From Actinophytocola sp050699935 (lineage in GTDB: Bacteria; Actinomycetota; Actinomycetes; Mycobacteriales; Pseudonocardiaceae), in NCBI RefSeq assembly GCF_050699935.1, contig NZ_JBOHGB010000007.1, positions 1 to 64,000 on the forward strand: DNA of 64,000 nt, given 5' to 3'. Below are positions 36,067-46,758 of the stretch, piece by piece. Each line of letters opens with the position of its first letter. Position 1 is the stretch's first letter. The position numbers were made by a program, and so were the translations under genes. The notes under the pieces are model-generated. The model was not told the origin of the DNA. It ran no database searches and saw only the letters and a program-made list of their open reading frames with translations.

Positions 36067-37425
36067 ATGACCGGCGTGCTCCTCGACGTCCTCGGCGTGC
36101 TCGCCGTCGCGGCGCTGACGTTCGGTACCGCGATCTTCGTCGCTGCCGAGTTCTCCCTCACCGCGCTTGAGCGCAGCCAGGTCGACACCCACCTGCGGCA
36201 GGTCGGCGACGCGCGTGCCCGGCGGGTGCACCACGCGCACCAGACGCTGTCGTTCCAGCTGTCCGGCGCACAGGTCGGCATCACGATCACGACGCTGACC
36301 ATGGGCTACATCGCCGCGCCGGTCATCGCCGGCTGGTTCACGCCTCTGCTGTCCGTGATGTCGATGCCGGTCGTCGCCGCGCACGCGACCGCGCTGGTGG
36401 TGGCGCTGGTGCTGGCGAACCTGATCTCCATGCTGTTCGGCGAGCTGGTGCCGAAGAACCTCGCCATCGCCCGCCCGCTGCCAACGGCCCGCGCGGTCGC
36501 CGGCGCGCAGACCCGGTTCTCCACGGCGTTGCGCTGGTTCATCAACCTGCTCAACGCCTGGGCGAACTGGCTGGTCCGGCGGCTCGGCGTGGAGCCGGCC
36601 GACGAGCTGGCCTCGGCACGCTCGCCGCAGGAGCTGGGCTCGCTGGTCCGCACCAGCGCCGAGCGGGGCACGCTCGACGAGGGCACCGCGGCGCTGCTGA
36701 ACCGCTCGCTGCGCTTCGGGGAGCGCACGGCCGGCGAGCTGATGACCCCGCGCATGCGGGTCGAGTCGCTGCCGACCGACGCGACCGTGGCCGACCTCAT
36801 CGGGCTGACCCGGCGGACCGGGGTCTCCCGTTTCCCGGTGCACGAGGGCGACCTCGACGACGTCCGCGGCGTGGTGCACGTGAAGCAGGCGTTCAGCGTG
36901 CCGGTCGCGAGCCGGGCCGGCACGCTGGTCCGGGCGCTCATGCGGCCCGCCCAGATCGTGCCGGAGAGCCTGGACGGTGACGCGCTGCTCGACCACCTGC
37001 GCAGTTCGGGGCTGCAGCTCGCGATCGTCGTGGACGAGTACGGCGGCACGGCGGGCCTGGTGACGCTGGAGGACCTGGTCGAGGAGATCGTCGGCGACGT
37101 GCGCGACGAGCACGACCGGGGCGAGATCAACCCGGTGCGCCCGCTCGGCCGGGACAGCTGGATGGTGTCCGGCCTGCTGCGCGACGACGAGCTCGCCGAG
37201 GCGACCGGGTTCCGGATGCCCGAGGGTGACTACGAGACCCTCGCCGGCCTCGTGCTGGCCCGGCTCGGCCGCATCCCGGAGGTCAACGACGAGGTGCGGG
37301 TCGACGGCTGGCGGATCACCGTGATGCGCATGGACCGGCACCGGGTCGCGGAGCTGCGGGTGGCGAGGCTGCCCGAGGGCACGGGCCAGCGGAGCGATCG
37401 GATGGTGACTCGTGAGCGGGAGTGA
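36067..37425 (+). CDS. CNNM/CorC-type CBS-domain membrane protein
   Basis: A 452-residue protein. A DUF21 transmembrane domain (about residues 1-190; FVAAEFSLTALERSQVD, GITITTLTMGYIA, LFGELVPKNLAIARP) precedes a CBS pair (about 210-335; LMTPRMRVESLPTDATV, LAIVVDEYGGTAGLVTLEDLVEEIVGD) and a C-terminal CorC_HlyC domain. The family covers Mg/Co efflux proteins; substrate is inferred. ATG start without an obvious Shine-Dalgarno sequence. It is followed by a tandem duplication and a paralogue. Confidence 0.9.
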   Translation: MTGVLLDVLGVLAVAALTFGTAIFVAAEFSLTALERSQVDTHLRQVGDARARRVHHAHQTLSFQLSGAQVGITITTLTMGYIAAPVIAGWFTPLLSVMSMPVVAAHATALVVALVLANLISMLFGELVPKNLAIARPLPTARAVAGAQTRFSTALRWFINLLNAWANWLVRRLGVEPADELASARSPQELGSLVRTSAERGTLDEGTAALLNRSLRFGERTAGELMTPRMRVESLPTDATVADLIGLTRRTGVSRFPVHEGDLDDVRGVVHVKQAFSVPVASRAGTLVRALMRPAQIVPESLDGDALLDHLRSSGLQLAIVVDEYGGTAGLVTLEDLVEEIVGDVRDEHDRGEINPVRPLGRDSWMVSGLLRDDELAEATGFRMPEGDYETLAGLVLARLGRIPEVNDEVRVDGWRITVMRMDRHRVAELRVARLPEGTGQRSDRMVTRERE

Positions 37426-37646
37426 CGGCGTGTTCGCCGTCTGGCCTGACGAACGCGCGCAGCCGAGCACGTGAGGAGGGAAGGCGGCGTGTTAGCGACT
37501 GAGCGAAGCGAACCGGAGGCACAGTGAGCGGGAGTGAAGGAGCGTACGCCGTCTGGACTGACGATCGCGCGCAGGCGCGCCAGCGCCGAGCACGTGAGGA
37601 GGGAAGGCGGCGTGTTAGCGACTGAGCGAAGCGAACCGGAGGCACA
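37412..37646 (+). repeat. Tandem duplication carrying a translation start signal
   Basis: Unit 1 (37412-37523) and unit 2 (37524-37646) both open with GTGAGCGGGAGTGA and share an exact 66-base match (37462-37527 and 37585-37650), ending in CCGGAGGCACAGTGA. The second copy's GGAGG-CACA-GTG starts the next CBS gene. The first copy's starts a 33-codon ORF (37524-37625). The other ~50 bases of each unit are diverged. Confidence 0.9.
37524..37625 (+). CDS. 33-residue ORF inside the tandem duplication
   Basis: Starts at GTG with GGAGG four bases upstream, a copy of the signal used by the CBS gene at 37647, and ends 21 bases before that gene. It encodes VSGSEGAYAVWTDDRAQARQ then an Arg-rich end. 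Unit 1 gives a related but shorter peptide start (VSGSDGVFAVWPDERAQ). It is probably a by-product or coupling ORF of the repeat; no homologue is known to me. Confidence 0.3.
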   Translation: MSGSEGAYAVWTDDRAQARQRRAREEGRRRVSD

Positions 37647-38696
37647 GTGACCGGCGGTGTGGCCCTCACGATCGCGGTGTTCCTGCTGGCCGCGAACGCC
37701 TTCTTCGTGGGCGCGGAGTTCGCCCTCGTCAGCGCGCGGCGCGACCGGCTGGAGGCGCTCGCCGAGCAGGGCGTGGACCGGGCGCGGATCGTCATGCGGG
37801 CGGCCGAGCGCACCTCGCTGATGATGGCCGGCGCGCAGCTGGGCATCACGCTGTGCACGATCGGCCTGGGCGCCCTGGGCGAGCCGACCGTGGCGCGGTT
37901 CCTGGAGTTCGTCCTGCACCCGCTGGGCCTGCCGGCGGCGGTGCTGCACCCGGTCGCGTTCGCGGTGGCGCTGCTGATCGTGTCGATCCTGCACATCGTG
38001 CTGGGCGAGATGGTCATGAAGAACATCGCGATCGCCGCGCCGGAGCGCACGGCGGTGTGGCTGACGCCCGTGCTGGCCGGCTGGATCCGGCTGATCCACC
38101 CGGTGATCTCGCTGCTGAACCTGTCGGCGAACGGCGTGCTGCGGCTGCTGAAGGTGGAGCCCAAAGACGAGATCGAGAGCGCGCACACGCCGCAGGAGCT
38201 GGCCGAGCTGATCGCGGACTCGCGGGCCGAGGGGCTGCTCGACCAGGCCGAGCACCGCCGGCTGACGAAGACGCTGTCGTCCGCCGAGCGCACGGTGGCC
38301 GACGTGCTGGTGCCGCTCGCCGAGGTGGAGACCGTGCCGTACCCGCCGACCGTGGGCGACCTCGAGGAGGCGGTCACCCGCACCGGCTTCTCCCGCTATC
38401 CCGTGCGCATGCCGGACGGCCGGCTGAACGGCTACCTGCACGTGAAGGACGTGCTGGACCAGGCGGACGCGGACCCGTCCACGCCGGTGCCGTACCACCG
38501 GGTGCGCGGGCTGCCGGAGATCCCCGTGGACTCGCGCCTGGACGAGGCGCTCGCGGCGCTGCGCCGGGCACAGAGCCACGTGGCGAAGGCGGTCGCGGCC
38601 GACCGTACGGTGATCGGTGTGGTCGCGTTGGAGGACCTGGTCGAGGAGTACGTCGGCACCGTCCGGGACGCCACACACACGGACCCGGCGACATGA
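37647..38696 (+). CDS. CNNM/CorC-type CBS-domain membrane protein, paralogue
   Basis: A 349-residue relative of the preceding gene with the DUF21 membrane domain (FFVGAEFALVSARRDRLEAL, GITLCTIGLGALGEP, LGEMVMKNIAIAAPERT) and CBS pair (VLVPLAEVETVPYPPTV, VIGVVALEDLVEEYVGTVRD). It lacks the C-terminal CorC_HlyC domain of its neighbour. GTG start behind GGAGG. Neighbouring pairs of long and short CBS transporters are common in actinobacteria and may work as a heteromer. Confidence 0.88.
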   Translation: MTGGVALTIAVFLLAANAFFVGAEFALVSARRDRLEALAEQGVDRARIVMRAAERTSLMMAGAQLGITLCTIGLGALGEPTVARFLEFVLHPLGLPAAVLHPVAFAVALLIVSILHIVLGEMVMKNIAIAAPERTAVWLTPVLAGWIRLIHPVISLLNLSANGVLRLLKVEPKDEIESAHTPQELAELIADSRAEGLLDQAEHRRLTKTLSSAERTVADVLVPLAEVETVPYPPTVGDLEEAVTRTGFSRYPVRMPDGRLNGYLHVKDVLDQADADPSTPVPYHRVRGLPEIPVDSRLDEALAALRRAQSHVAKAVAADRTVIGVVALEDLVEEYVGTVRDATHTDPAT

Positions 38697-38821
38697 GCGG
38701 GAGCGACGGGCCTGGAAGGACGCCTTCCGGACACTGGACGCCCGGAAGGACGCCTTCCGGGCATTGGCGGCCGGCCATGAGCGCCGGGGGGTGGCGGAGG
38801 AGCGAACCGTGGACACCATGA
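38693..38821 (+). CDS. 42-residue bridging ORF with repeated GRTPSGHW
   Basis: ATG lies in an ATGA overlap with the CBS stop, and its own stop lies in an ATGA overlap with the ATG at 38818. The peptide carries GRTPSGHW twice, encoded by two hairpin repeats. It is most easily read as a repeat-filled spacer kept open to pass ribosomes on; a real micropeptide is not excluded. Confidence 0.35.
   Translation: MSGSDGPGRTPSGHWTPGRTPSGHWRPAMSAGGWRRSEPWTP
38714..38760 (+). repeat. Two direct copies of a GGAAGGACGCCTTCCGG hairpin
   Basis: Copies at 38714-38730 and 38744-38760 are identical 17-mers, each able to fold as GGAAGG-ACG-CCTTCC, and each is followed by a diverged CAYTGG. Intercistronic hairpins of this kind are, from memory, frequent in Amycolatopsis-like genomes. 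Confidence 0.75.
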
Positions 38822-39690
38822 GCGTGCGCACCGTTCTGTCCACAGGGGACTGGCGGGCCCGCCGGGACGCGCACGTGTCGCGGGTGCGGAGGTGGACGGA
38901 TCCCCTGCGGGAGCGGCGTTCCACGGGCACGCGGCATCCGGTGCTGGACTTCCTGTTCACGTACTACTCGCATCGGCCGTCGCGGTTGCTGCGCTGGCAC
39001 CCGGGGCCGGGCGTGGTGCTCGCCGGTGCGTCGTCCTACCTGCGGTGGCCGGCGTACCGGGCCGTGCCGGACGGGGCCGAGCCGGACGGGGTCGAGCTTG
39101 GGCCGCTGCCGCCGGCGAGGCTGCCGACCGTGCGGTTCGTGCGGTCGCTGCTGTCGGCGTCGGCCGGCCGCACGCCGTGGCTCGGGTGCTTCGGGCTGCA
39201 CGAGTGGGCGATGGTGTACCGCACCGAGTCCGTCCGGCACGCGGGCTGGCCGCTGCGGCTGGGGTCCGCGGGCACGGACCGGGTGGTGGAGTCGATGCCG
39301 ATCCGATGCACGCACTTCGACGCGTTCCGGTTCTTCACTCCCCCGGCCCGGCCGCTGAACACCGTGCGGCCGTCGCGCTCGGACCAGGTGGCGCTGGAGC
39401 AGCCGGGCTGCCTGCACGTGGGCATGGATTTGTACAAGTGGGCCTACAAGCTCGACCCGTTCGTGCCCTCGGACCTGGTGGCGGACTGCTTCGAGCTGGC
39501 GCACGACATCCGCGTGCTCGACATGTGCGCGAGCCCCTACGACCTGAGCTCCCTCAGCTACGCTCCGGTGGAGATCGAGACCGCGTCCGGCCGCGCCGAG
39601 TACGTGCGGCAGCAGGCTTGCTTCGCCGCGCGGGCGGCGCCGCTGCGGGCCCGGCTGATCGAGCTGTGCGAGGTTCTGGAGGGTTCGTGA
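38818..39690 (+). CDS. Conserved actinobacterial protein, often labelled 3-methyladenine DNA glycosylase
   Basis: A 290-residue soluble protein with strongly patterned blocks: RHPVLDFLFTYYSHRPSRL, GCFGLHEWAMVYR, MPIRCTHFDAFRFFTPPARP, PGCLHVGMDLYKWAYKL and DIRVLDMCASPYDL. Database entries with this pattern carry the glycosylase name, but I see no helix-hairpin-helix or GPD motif, so the function is doubtful. ATG 38818 is coupled to the bridging ORF; GTG 38809 has the better-spaced GGAGGAG and would add three residues. Its stop overlaps the next gene (GTGA). Confidence 0.65.
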   Translation: MSVRTVLSTGDWRARRDAHVSRVRRWTDPLRERRSTGTRHPVLDFLFTYYSHRPSRLLRWHPGPGVVLAGASSYLRWPAYRAVPDGAEPDGVELGPLPPARLPTVRFVRSLLSASAGRTPWLGCFGLHEWAMVYRTESVRHAGWPLRLGSAGTDRVVESMPIRCTHFDAFRFFTPPARPLNTVRPSRSDQVALEQPGCLHVGMDLYKWAYKLDPFVPSDLVADCFELAHDIRVLDMCASPYDLSSLSYAPVEIETASGRAEYVRQQACFAARAAPLRARLIELCEVLEGS

Positions 39691-40190
39691 GGCGCTGGGC
39701 GGTACTCCTGGTGTTCGTCGTGCTGGCCGGTTGCACGACCGAGCGGGTCGGCGGCTCGCCGTCGCGGCCGTCCTCGCTGCCCGAGTCGGCCACCGGGCCC
39801 GTCGACCTGCGCGTACCGATCGACATGTCACGGGTGACACCAGCCGGGACCACCGCGACGACCACATCGGTGGTGCCCGACCAGCAGGGCGTGCCGCTCA
39901 CGCTGGAGCCGCCGTTCCTGACGATCACCCGCCTCGAGAACGCGACGGTCCAGTTCCAGGAGGCCGGCAGCACGTGGGGCGTGTTGGTCAGGTTGACCGA
40001 CGAGGACGCCGACGTGTTCGGCGACTGGACCACCGAGCACATCGGTGAGCAGGTGGCGATGGTCGCGGACGGCGAGGTCATCTCCGCACCCCAGATCTCG
40101 TCCGCGATCACCGGCGGCGAGGTCGTCATCACGGGCCCGTACGACCAGGACGAGGCCGGTGACCTGCTGGACCAGATCACCGGCCGCTGA
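39687..40190 (+). CDS. Lipoprotein with SecD P1-head-like domain
   Basis: A 167-residue secreted lipoprotein with lipobox VLAGC. After a Ser/Pro-rich linker, residues about 75-165 resemble the extracytoplasmic P1 head of SecD: WGVLVRLTDEDADVFGDWTTEHIGEQVAMV, VISAPQISSAITGGEVVITGPYDQDEAGDLL. SecD itself is a large membrane protein, so this is a stand-alone head domain of unknown role, possibly in protein secretion. GTG overlaps the previous stop. Confidence 0.7.
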   Translation: MRRWAVLLVFVVLAGCTTERVGGSPSRPSSLPESATGPVDLRVPIDMSRVTPAGTTATTTSVVPDQQGVPLTLEPPFLTITRLENATVQFQEAGSTWGVLVRLTDEDADVFGDWTTEHIGEQVAMVADGEVISAPQISSAITGGEVVITGPYDQDEAGDLLDQITGR

Positions 40191-40192
40191 TC

Positions 40193-43078
<2,886 letters not shown>

Positions 43079-43112
43079 TGTCGCCTCCGTGTGGTGGGCA
43101 TGCCAAAGCAAG

Positions 43113-43309
43113 CCCTCCCCCTCTGTCCGTGCCCGCGCGGTGCGTGGGCGCCTGAGAGCTTCGTCCACCAGCGGCGGACTTGCACCTTCGGCGGGGTGAA
43201 CGCCACCCGCTTTCCAGAGTGTCTGCCCTACACGGTTCGGGTGCCTGAGAGGTTCCGGGGAGGTGTTGCCCCTTCGGCGCCGAGCTGGCTCGATCTCTCC
43301 CGCGCGGGC
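43113..43309 (-). promoter_or_regulatory. Tandem glycine riboswitch (gcvT element)
   Basis: On the minus strand two aptamers follow each other. Aptamer 1 (about 43309-43209) has GCGGGAGAGATC, GCCGAAGGGGCAA, CTCTCAGGCACCC and GACACTCTGGAAAG. Aptamer 2 (about 43208-43113) has CGCCGAAGGTGCAAGTCC, CTCTCAGGCGCCC and CGGACAGAGGGGGAGGG. These are the conserved blocks of gcvT RNAs, which turn gene expression on in response to glycine. The gcvP start is 35 bases further on. Confidence 0.95.
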
Positions 43310-43431
43310 ACTGCGACTACGCGCGCAGCCTACCCCCACCGACAGGAGACGCACTGGAGCACCCACGGGCGTGCCGAACAGGCACTTTCGTGCGCGAGCG
43401 GCGGAACCTCGCTCGCCGTCGAGCGAAAGGC

Positions 43432-43998
43432 TCAGCCGGCGTTGCGGGCCTTGCGGCGCGCGGAGAGCTCGTCCTCGGCGACCGCCTCGACCACGCCGCC
43501 GTCGGCGCGCTCGGCCGGGAACTCGTGGATGGTGCCGTTGATCTCCTGCATGGCGCCGCTGACCGCGATGCCGAACACGCCCTGGCCGCCCTGCAGCAGG
43601 TCCACGATCTCCTCGGGCGAGGTGCACTCGTAGACGGTCGTGCCGTCGCTGAACAGCGTGATCCGCGCCAGGTCGCGCACGCCGCGGCGGCGCAGGTGGT
43701 CGACCGCCACGCGGATGTTCTGCAGCGAGACTCCCGTGTCCAGCAGCCGCTTGACCACCTTCAGGACCAGCACGTCCTTGAACGAGTACAGCCGCTGCGA
43801 CCCCGAGCCGTGCGCGCTGCGGATCGTGGGGGCGACCAGCCCGGTGCGGGCCCAGTAATCCAGCTGGCGGTAGGTGATCCCGGCGATCTGGCACGCGGCC
43901 GGGCCGCGGTAGCCGACGAGCTCGTCGGGCGCTGAGTCGTCCGGGAACAGCTCGCCCTGCTCACCGGTGCCGGCCTCGACGGGACCTTCCTCGACCAC
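43432..43998 (-). CDS. MerR-family transcriptional regulator (Rv1830-like)
   Basis: A 188-residue MerR-type protein. A disordered acidic N terminus precedes the winged helix (VGYRGPAACQIAGITYRQLDYWARTGLV, GSGSQRLYSFKDVLVLKVV). The C terminus lacks the metal-binding cysteines of classic MerR and has VYECTSPEEIVDLLQGGQGVFGIAV. In mycobacteria its homologue Rv1830 lies at the same place next to DUF151 and gcv genes. GTG start. Confidence 0.85.
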   Translation of the reverse strand: MVEEGPVEAGTGEQGELFPDDSAPDELVGYRGPAACQIAGITYRQLDYWARTGLVAPTIRSAHGSGSQRLYSFKDVLVLKVVKRLLDTGVSLQNIRVAVDHLRRRGVRDLARITLFSDGTTVYECTSPEEIVDLLQGGQGVFGIAVSGAMQEINGTIHEFPAERADGGVVEAVAEDELSARRKARNAG

Positions 43999-44284
43999 GC
44001 CTGCCTCCGCTCTTCAACCGCCCGCGAGTCACCCCGGAGGACGCGTGAAATGACATCCTCGCGATTCGCTCAGGAATGACGGTAGGTCGGCGGCGGGGAC
44101 CGGTCAACGCGACGCGCGGACGAACCAGCTCAAACCTCAACGTCAAGTAGAGGCTTCGAGCGTCCGACCCGCGACCCTATCGTTCGGGGAGTCCGCACCC
44201 TGGATCAGGTGTCCGCTCCCCGGCTGTGCCCTGCGGGACACCCGCACCCGGGCCATCGACTTCCGCGGCTGCCCACGAGAACCC
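43999..44284 (-). promoter_or_regulatory. 286-bp gene-free leader of the MerR gene
   Basis: No coding sequence was seen. On the minus strand TTGACG (complement of 44141-44146) followed by TTGAGG gives a direct-repeat-like -35 or MerR-type box, but no good -10 is found at normal spacing. Presumably it holds the promoter for the gene ending at 43432. Confidence 0.3.
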
Positions 44285-44758
44285 TCAGGTGTCGGCTCCG
44301 CGGAAGTCCTCGGGGCTGACGGAGTCGAGGAACTCGCGGAACTTCTCGACCTCGTCTTCCTGCTCGTCCGGGATGATCAGCCCGGCCTCCTGCAAGACGG
44401 AGTCCTCGGCGTGGATCGGTACGCCGACCCGCAGGGCTAAGGCGACCGAGTCGCTCGGCCGTGCCGACACGCGCACGTCGCCGTCGAAGACCAGCTCGGC
44501 AAAGAACGTGCCTTCACGCAGGTCGGTGATGCGGACCTGTTCCAGCTCCCGGCCCAGCGCGCCGATGACGTCTTTGAGCAGGTCATGCGTCAGCGGACGG
44601 GCGGGCCGCACCCCCTGCTGTTCCAGGGCTATGGCGGTGGCCTCCACCGAGCCGATCCAGATCGGGAGGTAACGCTCACCATCGGTCTCGCGCAGCAGCA
44701 AGATCGGTTGGTTTGCGGGCAGTTCCACCCGCACGCCCACGACTCGCATCTCGCTCAT
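44285..44758 (-). CDS. DUF151 bifunctional nuclease family protein
   Basis: A 157-residue protein of the BFN/DUF151 family (Rv1829-like): MRVVGVRVELPANQPILLLRE, LPIWIGSVEATAIALEQQGV, RPLTHDLLKDVI and ARPSDSVALALRVGVPIHA. Relatives have RNase/DNase activity reported in plants and Thermotoga; the role in actinobacteria is unknown. ATG follows GGGAGG by eight bases. It lies between two MerR genes, an order conserved in mycobacteria. Confidence 0.9.
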   Translation of the reverse strand: MSEMRVVGVRVELPANQPILLLRETDGERYLPIWIGSVEATAIALEQQGVRPARPLTHDLLKDVIGALGRELEQVRITDLREGTFFAELVFDGDVRVSARPSDSVALALRVGVPIHAEDSVLQEAGLIIPDEQEDEVEKFREFLDSVSPEDFRGADT

Positions 44759-44927
44759 CGGGTTCGCCTCCCTTCGCTCAGCGAAAGATGTCCAACCACA
44801 CGTCGAGGATCGCTCATCGCTGGCCTCGACGCTACCCGCCATCCGCGCTCGACGCTTGCGTTATCGGCCATCGAACCGCGTCACGATGCGAGAACGGATG
44901 TTGGCGAGCGGCCTGTTGATCTTTACC

Positions 44928-45659
44928 TTACCTGCCCGAAACCTGGCGCAGTCCGGCCTTCACGAGCAACGTGTGCAGGCCGACCGAGAGCGCGGCGAGT
45001 TCACGCATCGCCTCGTCGGCCCGGCCGCGGGCGTCCTCGCCGGGCTGGCGGTACATCGGCGCGACGATCTGCTCGAGCAGCCCGACCTCGCGGTCCGCGG
45101 ACGCGCGGAAGGCACGCAGGTGGCGCGGCTCGATCCCGTACCCGGCCATATTTCGCACCAGCCGCGCGACCGCCACGGACTCCGTGTCGTAGAACCCGGC
45201 GGCACCCGGACGGACCAACCCGTACTGCTCCAACTCGCGTAACGTGCCCGTGTCGATGTCTGCCCGCTCGAGCAGCTCCTCCTGGGTGAGCCGGCGTACC
45301 GGGGAGTCGGCGAACTCGTCCGCGCCGGGTAAACCATGCGCCGGCACGGACATCAGCCCGCGTGGCGGTCGGGGCGGGTCCTGGCCGGTCTCCCCGCGGT
45401 CCGCGGCATCGAGCTGCTCCTTGATCACCTTCAACGGCAGGTAATGGTCCCGCTGGGCGGCCAGCACGAAGCGCAGCCGCGCGACGTCGGCCGGGGTGAA
45501 CTGTCGATAACCCGACGCGGTGCGGGCCGGCTGGACCAGGCCCTCGGACTCCAGGAACCGGATCTTGGAGATCGTGACGTCCGGGAAGTCCGGGCGAAGC
45601 TGGCCGAGCACCGCCCCGATACTCAGCCCGCCCCCCGCGGGCCGCCCGGCAGCCGTCAC
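44928..45659 (-). CDS. MerR-family transcriptional regulator (Rv1828-like)
   Basis: A 243-residue regulator. N-terminal winged helix: LSIGAVLGQLRPDFPDVTISKIRFLESEGLV, PARTASGYRQFTPADVARLRFVLA. The C-terminal half is a second helical domain beginning VRRLTQEELLERADIDTGTLRELEQYGLV, a second HTH-like unit as in Rv1828. GTG start. It follows garA by 20 bases and is probably co-transcribed with gcvH-garA. Confidence 0.88.
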   Translation of the reverse strand: MTAAGRPAGGGLSIGAVLGQLRPDFPDVTISKIRFLESEGLVQPARTASGYRQFTPADVARLRFVLAAQRDHYLPLKVIKEQLDAADRGETGQDPPRPPRGLMSVPAHGLPGADEFADSPVRRLTQEELLERADIDTGTLRELEQYGLVRPGAAGFYDTESVAVARLVRNMAGYGIEPRHLRAFRASADREVGLLEQIVAPMYRQPGEDARGRADEAMRELAALSVGLHTLLVKAGLRQVSGR

Positions 45660-45679
45660 ACCGACACCCCCGAGGGGAC

Positions 45680-46126
45680 CTAGGAGGCGTTGGGACCGGT
45701 GAGGAACACCAGGCGGAACTTGCCGATCTGTACCTCGTCGCCACCGGCGAGCACGGCCTGGTCGACCGGCTCCCGGTTGACGTAGGTGCCGTTGAGGCTG
45801 CCCACGTCGATCACCACGAACTCGCCGCCCTCGCGCCGGAACTCGGCATGGCGACGGGAAACCGTGACGTCGTCGAGGAAGATGTCGCTGTCCGGGTGCC
45901 GTCCCGCGCTGGTGGTGTCCCGGTCGAGCAGGAACCGGGAGCCCGCGTTCGGCCCGCGCTTGACCACCAGCAGGGCCGAGCCGGCGGGAAGGGCGTCCAC
46001 GCCGGCGACGGACGGCTCCGCGCCCGAGGTTTCGGTGCCCTCCTCGGCGAGGAAGTCGGCCCGGAAGACGGAAGTCCGCTCCGGAGACTGCTCCGGCGGG
46101 ACGCCGGGCCCGTCGTTCGTGCTCAC
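45680..46126 (-). CDS. garA: FHA-domain glutamate/2-oxoglutarate metabolism regulator GarA
   Basis: A 148-residue homologue of GarA/OdhI. The FHA domain (about residues 50-140; SALLVVKRGPNAGSRFLLD, SAGRHPDSDIFLDDVTVSRRHAEFR, VGSLNGTYVNREPVD) ends LVFLTGPNAS. GarA inhibits 2-oxoglutarate dehydrogenase until threonines in its N-terminal ETTS motif are phosphorylated. Here the motif reads ERTSVFRADFL (residues 16-26): Thr18 is kept, while the preceding threonine, the PknG site in mycobacteria, is Arg17. GTG start after AGGAGGAG. Confidence 0.95.
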   Translation of the reverse strand: MSTNDGPGVPPEQSPERTSVFRADFLAEEGTETSGAEPSVAGVDALPAGSALLVVKRGPNAGSRFLLDRDTTSAGRHPDSDIFLDDVTVSRRHAEFRREGGEFVVIDVGSLNGTYVNREPVDQAVLAGGDEVQIGKFRLVFLTGPNAS

Positions 46127-46222
46127 CTGAGCTCTCCTCCTGCTGGTGCTGACTTCTCTGTCCGTAGAACCTACCGTGCGCGATCAGCAGCCCGGACGGT
46201 GACCCGTCCGGGTGCGGGCCGG

Positions 46223-46606
46223 TCAGTCCTTCTCCGTCAGCTCCCGGTAGGCAGCGGCGTTGAGCAGCGCGCCGAGGGCGTCCGCGTCGGCCACGGAGAG
46301 CTCGAGGATCCAGCCCTCGCCGTAGGGATCGCTGTTGATCAGCTCCGGCCGGCCGTCGAGGTCCGAGTTGACCGCGGTGACCGCACCGGCGACCGGCGCG
46401 AAGATCTCCGACACGCTCTTGGTGGACTCCACCTCGCCGACGGGATCCCCCGCGCCCACGGTCTTGCCGACCTCGGGCAGCTCGACGAACACGACGTCAC
46501 CGAGCTGCTGCTGGGCGTAGTCGGTGACACCGACCCGTACGGTGCCGGGGGCCTTGGTGGCCAGCCACTCGTGCTCCTCGGTGTACTTGAGCTCCTCCGG
46601 CGTCAC
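46223..46606 (-). CDS. gcvH: Glycine cleavage system H protein
   Basis: A 127-residue lipoyl carrier that shuttles the aminomethyl group from GcvP. ELKYTEEHEWL at the start, VELPEVGKTV in the middle, and the lipoylated Lys in GEVESTKSVSEIFAPV. GTG 46606 (VTPEELKYT) chosen because GAGG is nine bases upstream; ATG 46615 and GTG 46621 are in frame but lack a spaced signal. It heads the gcvH-garA-merR group. Confidence 0.95.
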   Translation of the reverse strand: MTPEELKYTEEHEWLATKAPGTVRVGVTDYAQQQLGDVVFVELPEVGKTVGAGDPVGEVESTKSVSEIFAPVAGAVTAVNSDLDGRPELINSDPYGEGWILELSVADADALGALLNAAAYRELTEKD

Positions 46607-46758
46607 GGGCCCCATCCTCACGCTCGGTTGCGGTGTCTCGGCGATGTCTCACGGCGACGTCTGCGATGTGTCCGGCGAAATCCTAGATGATTGATTCCCC
46701 GTCAACTGGTGCGGCGTGGCGGCGCTCGGGTACGCGGCGGTGCGCGCCTGGCGCGGCG

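Noticed and set aside
37426..37646. Insertion sequence between the CBS genes
   Set aside because: No transposase, no terminal inverted repeats; it is a simple tandem duplication.
43999..44284. A MerR operator and promoter in the gene-free stretch
   Set aside because: TTGACG/TTGAGG is suggestive but no -10 at a usable spacing and no proper dyad; kept only as a low-confidence regulatory region.
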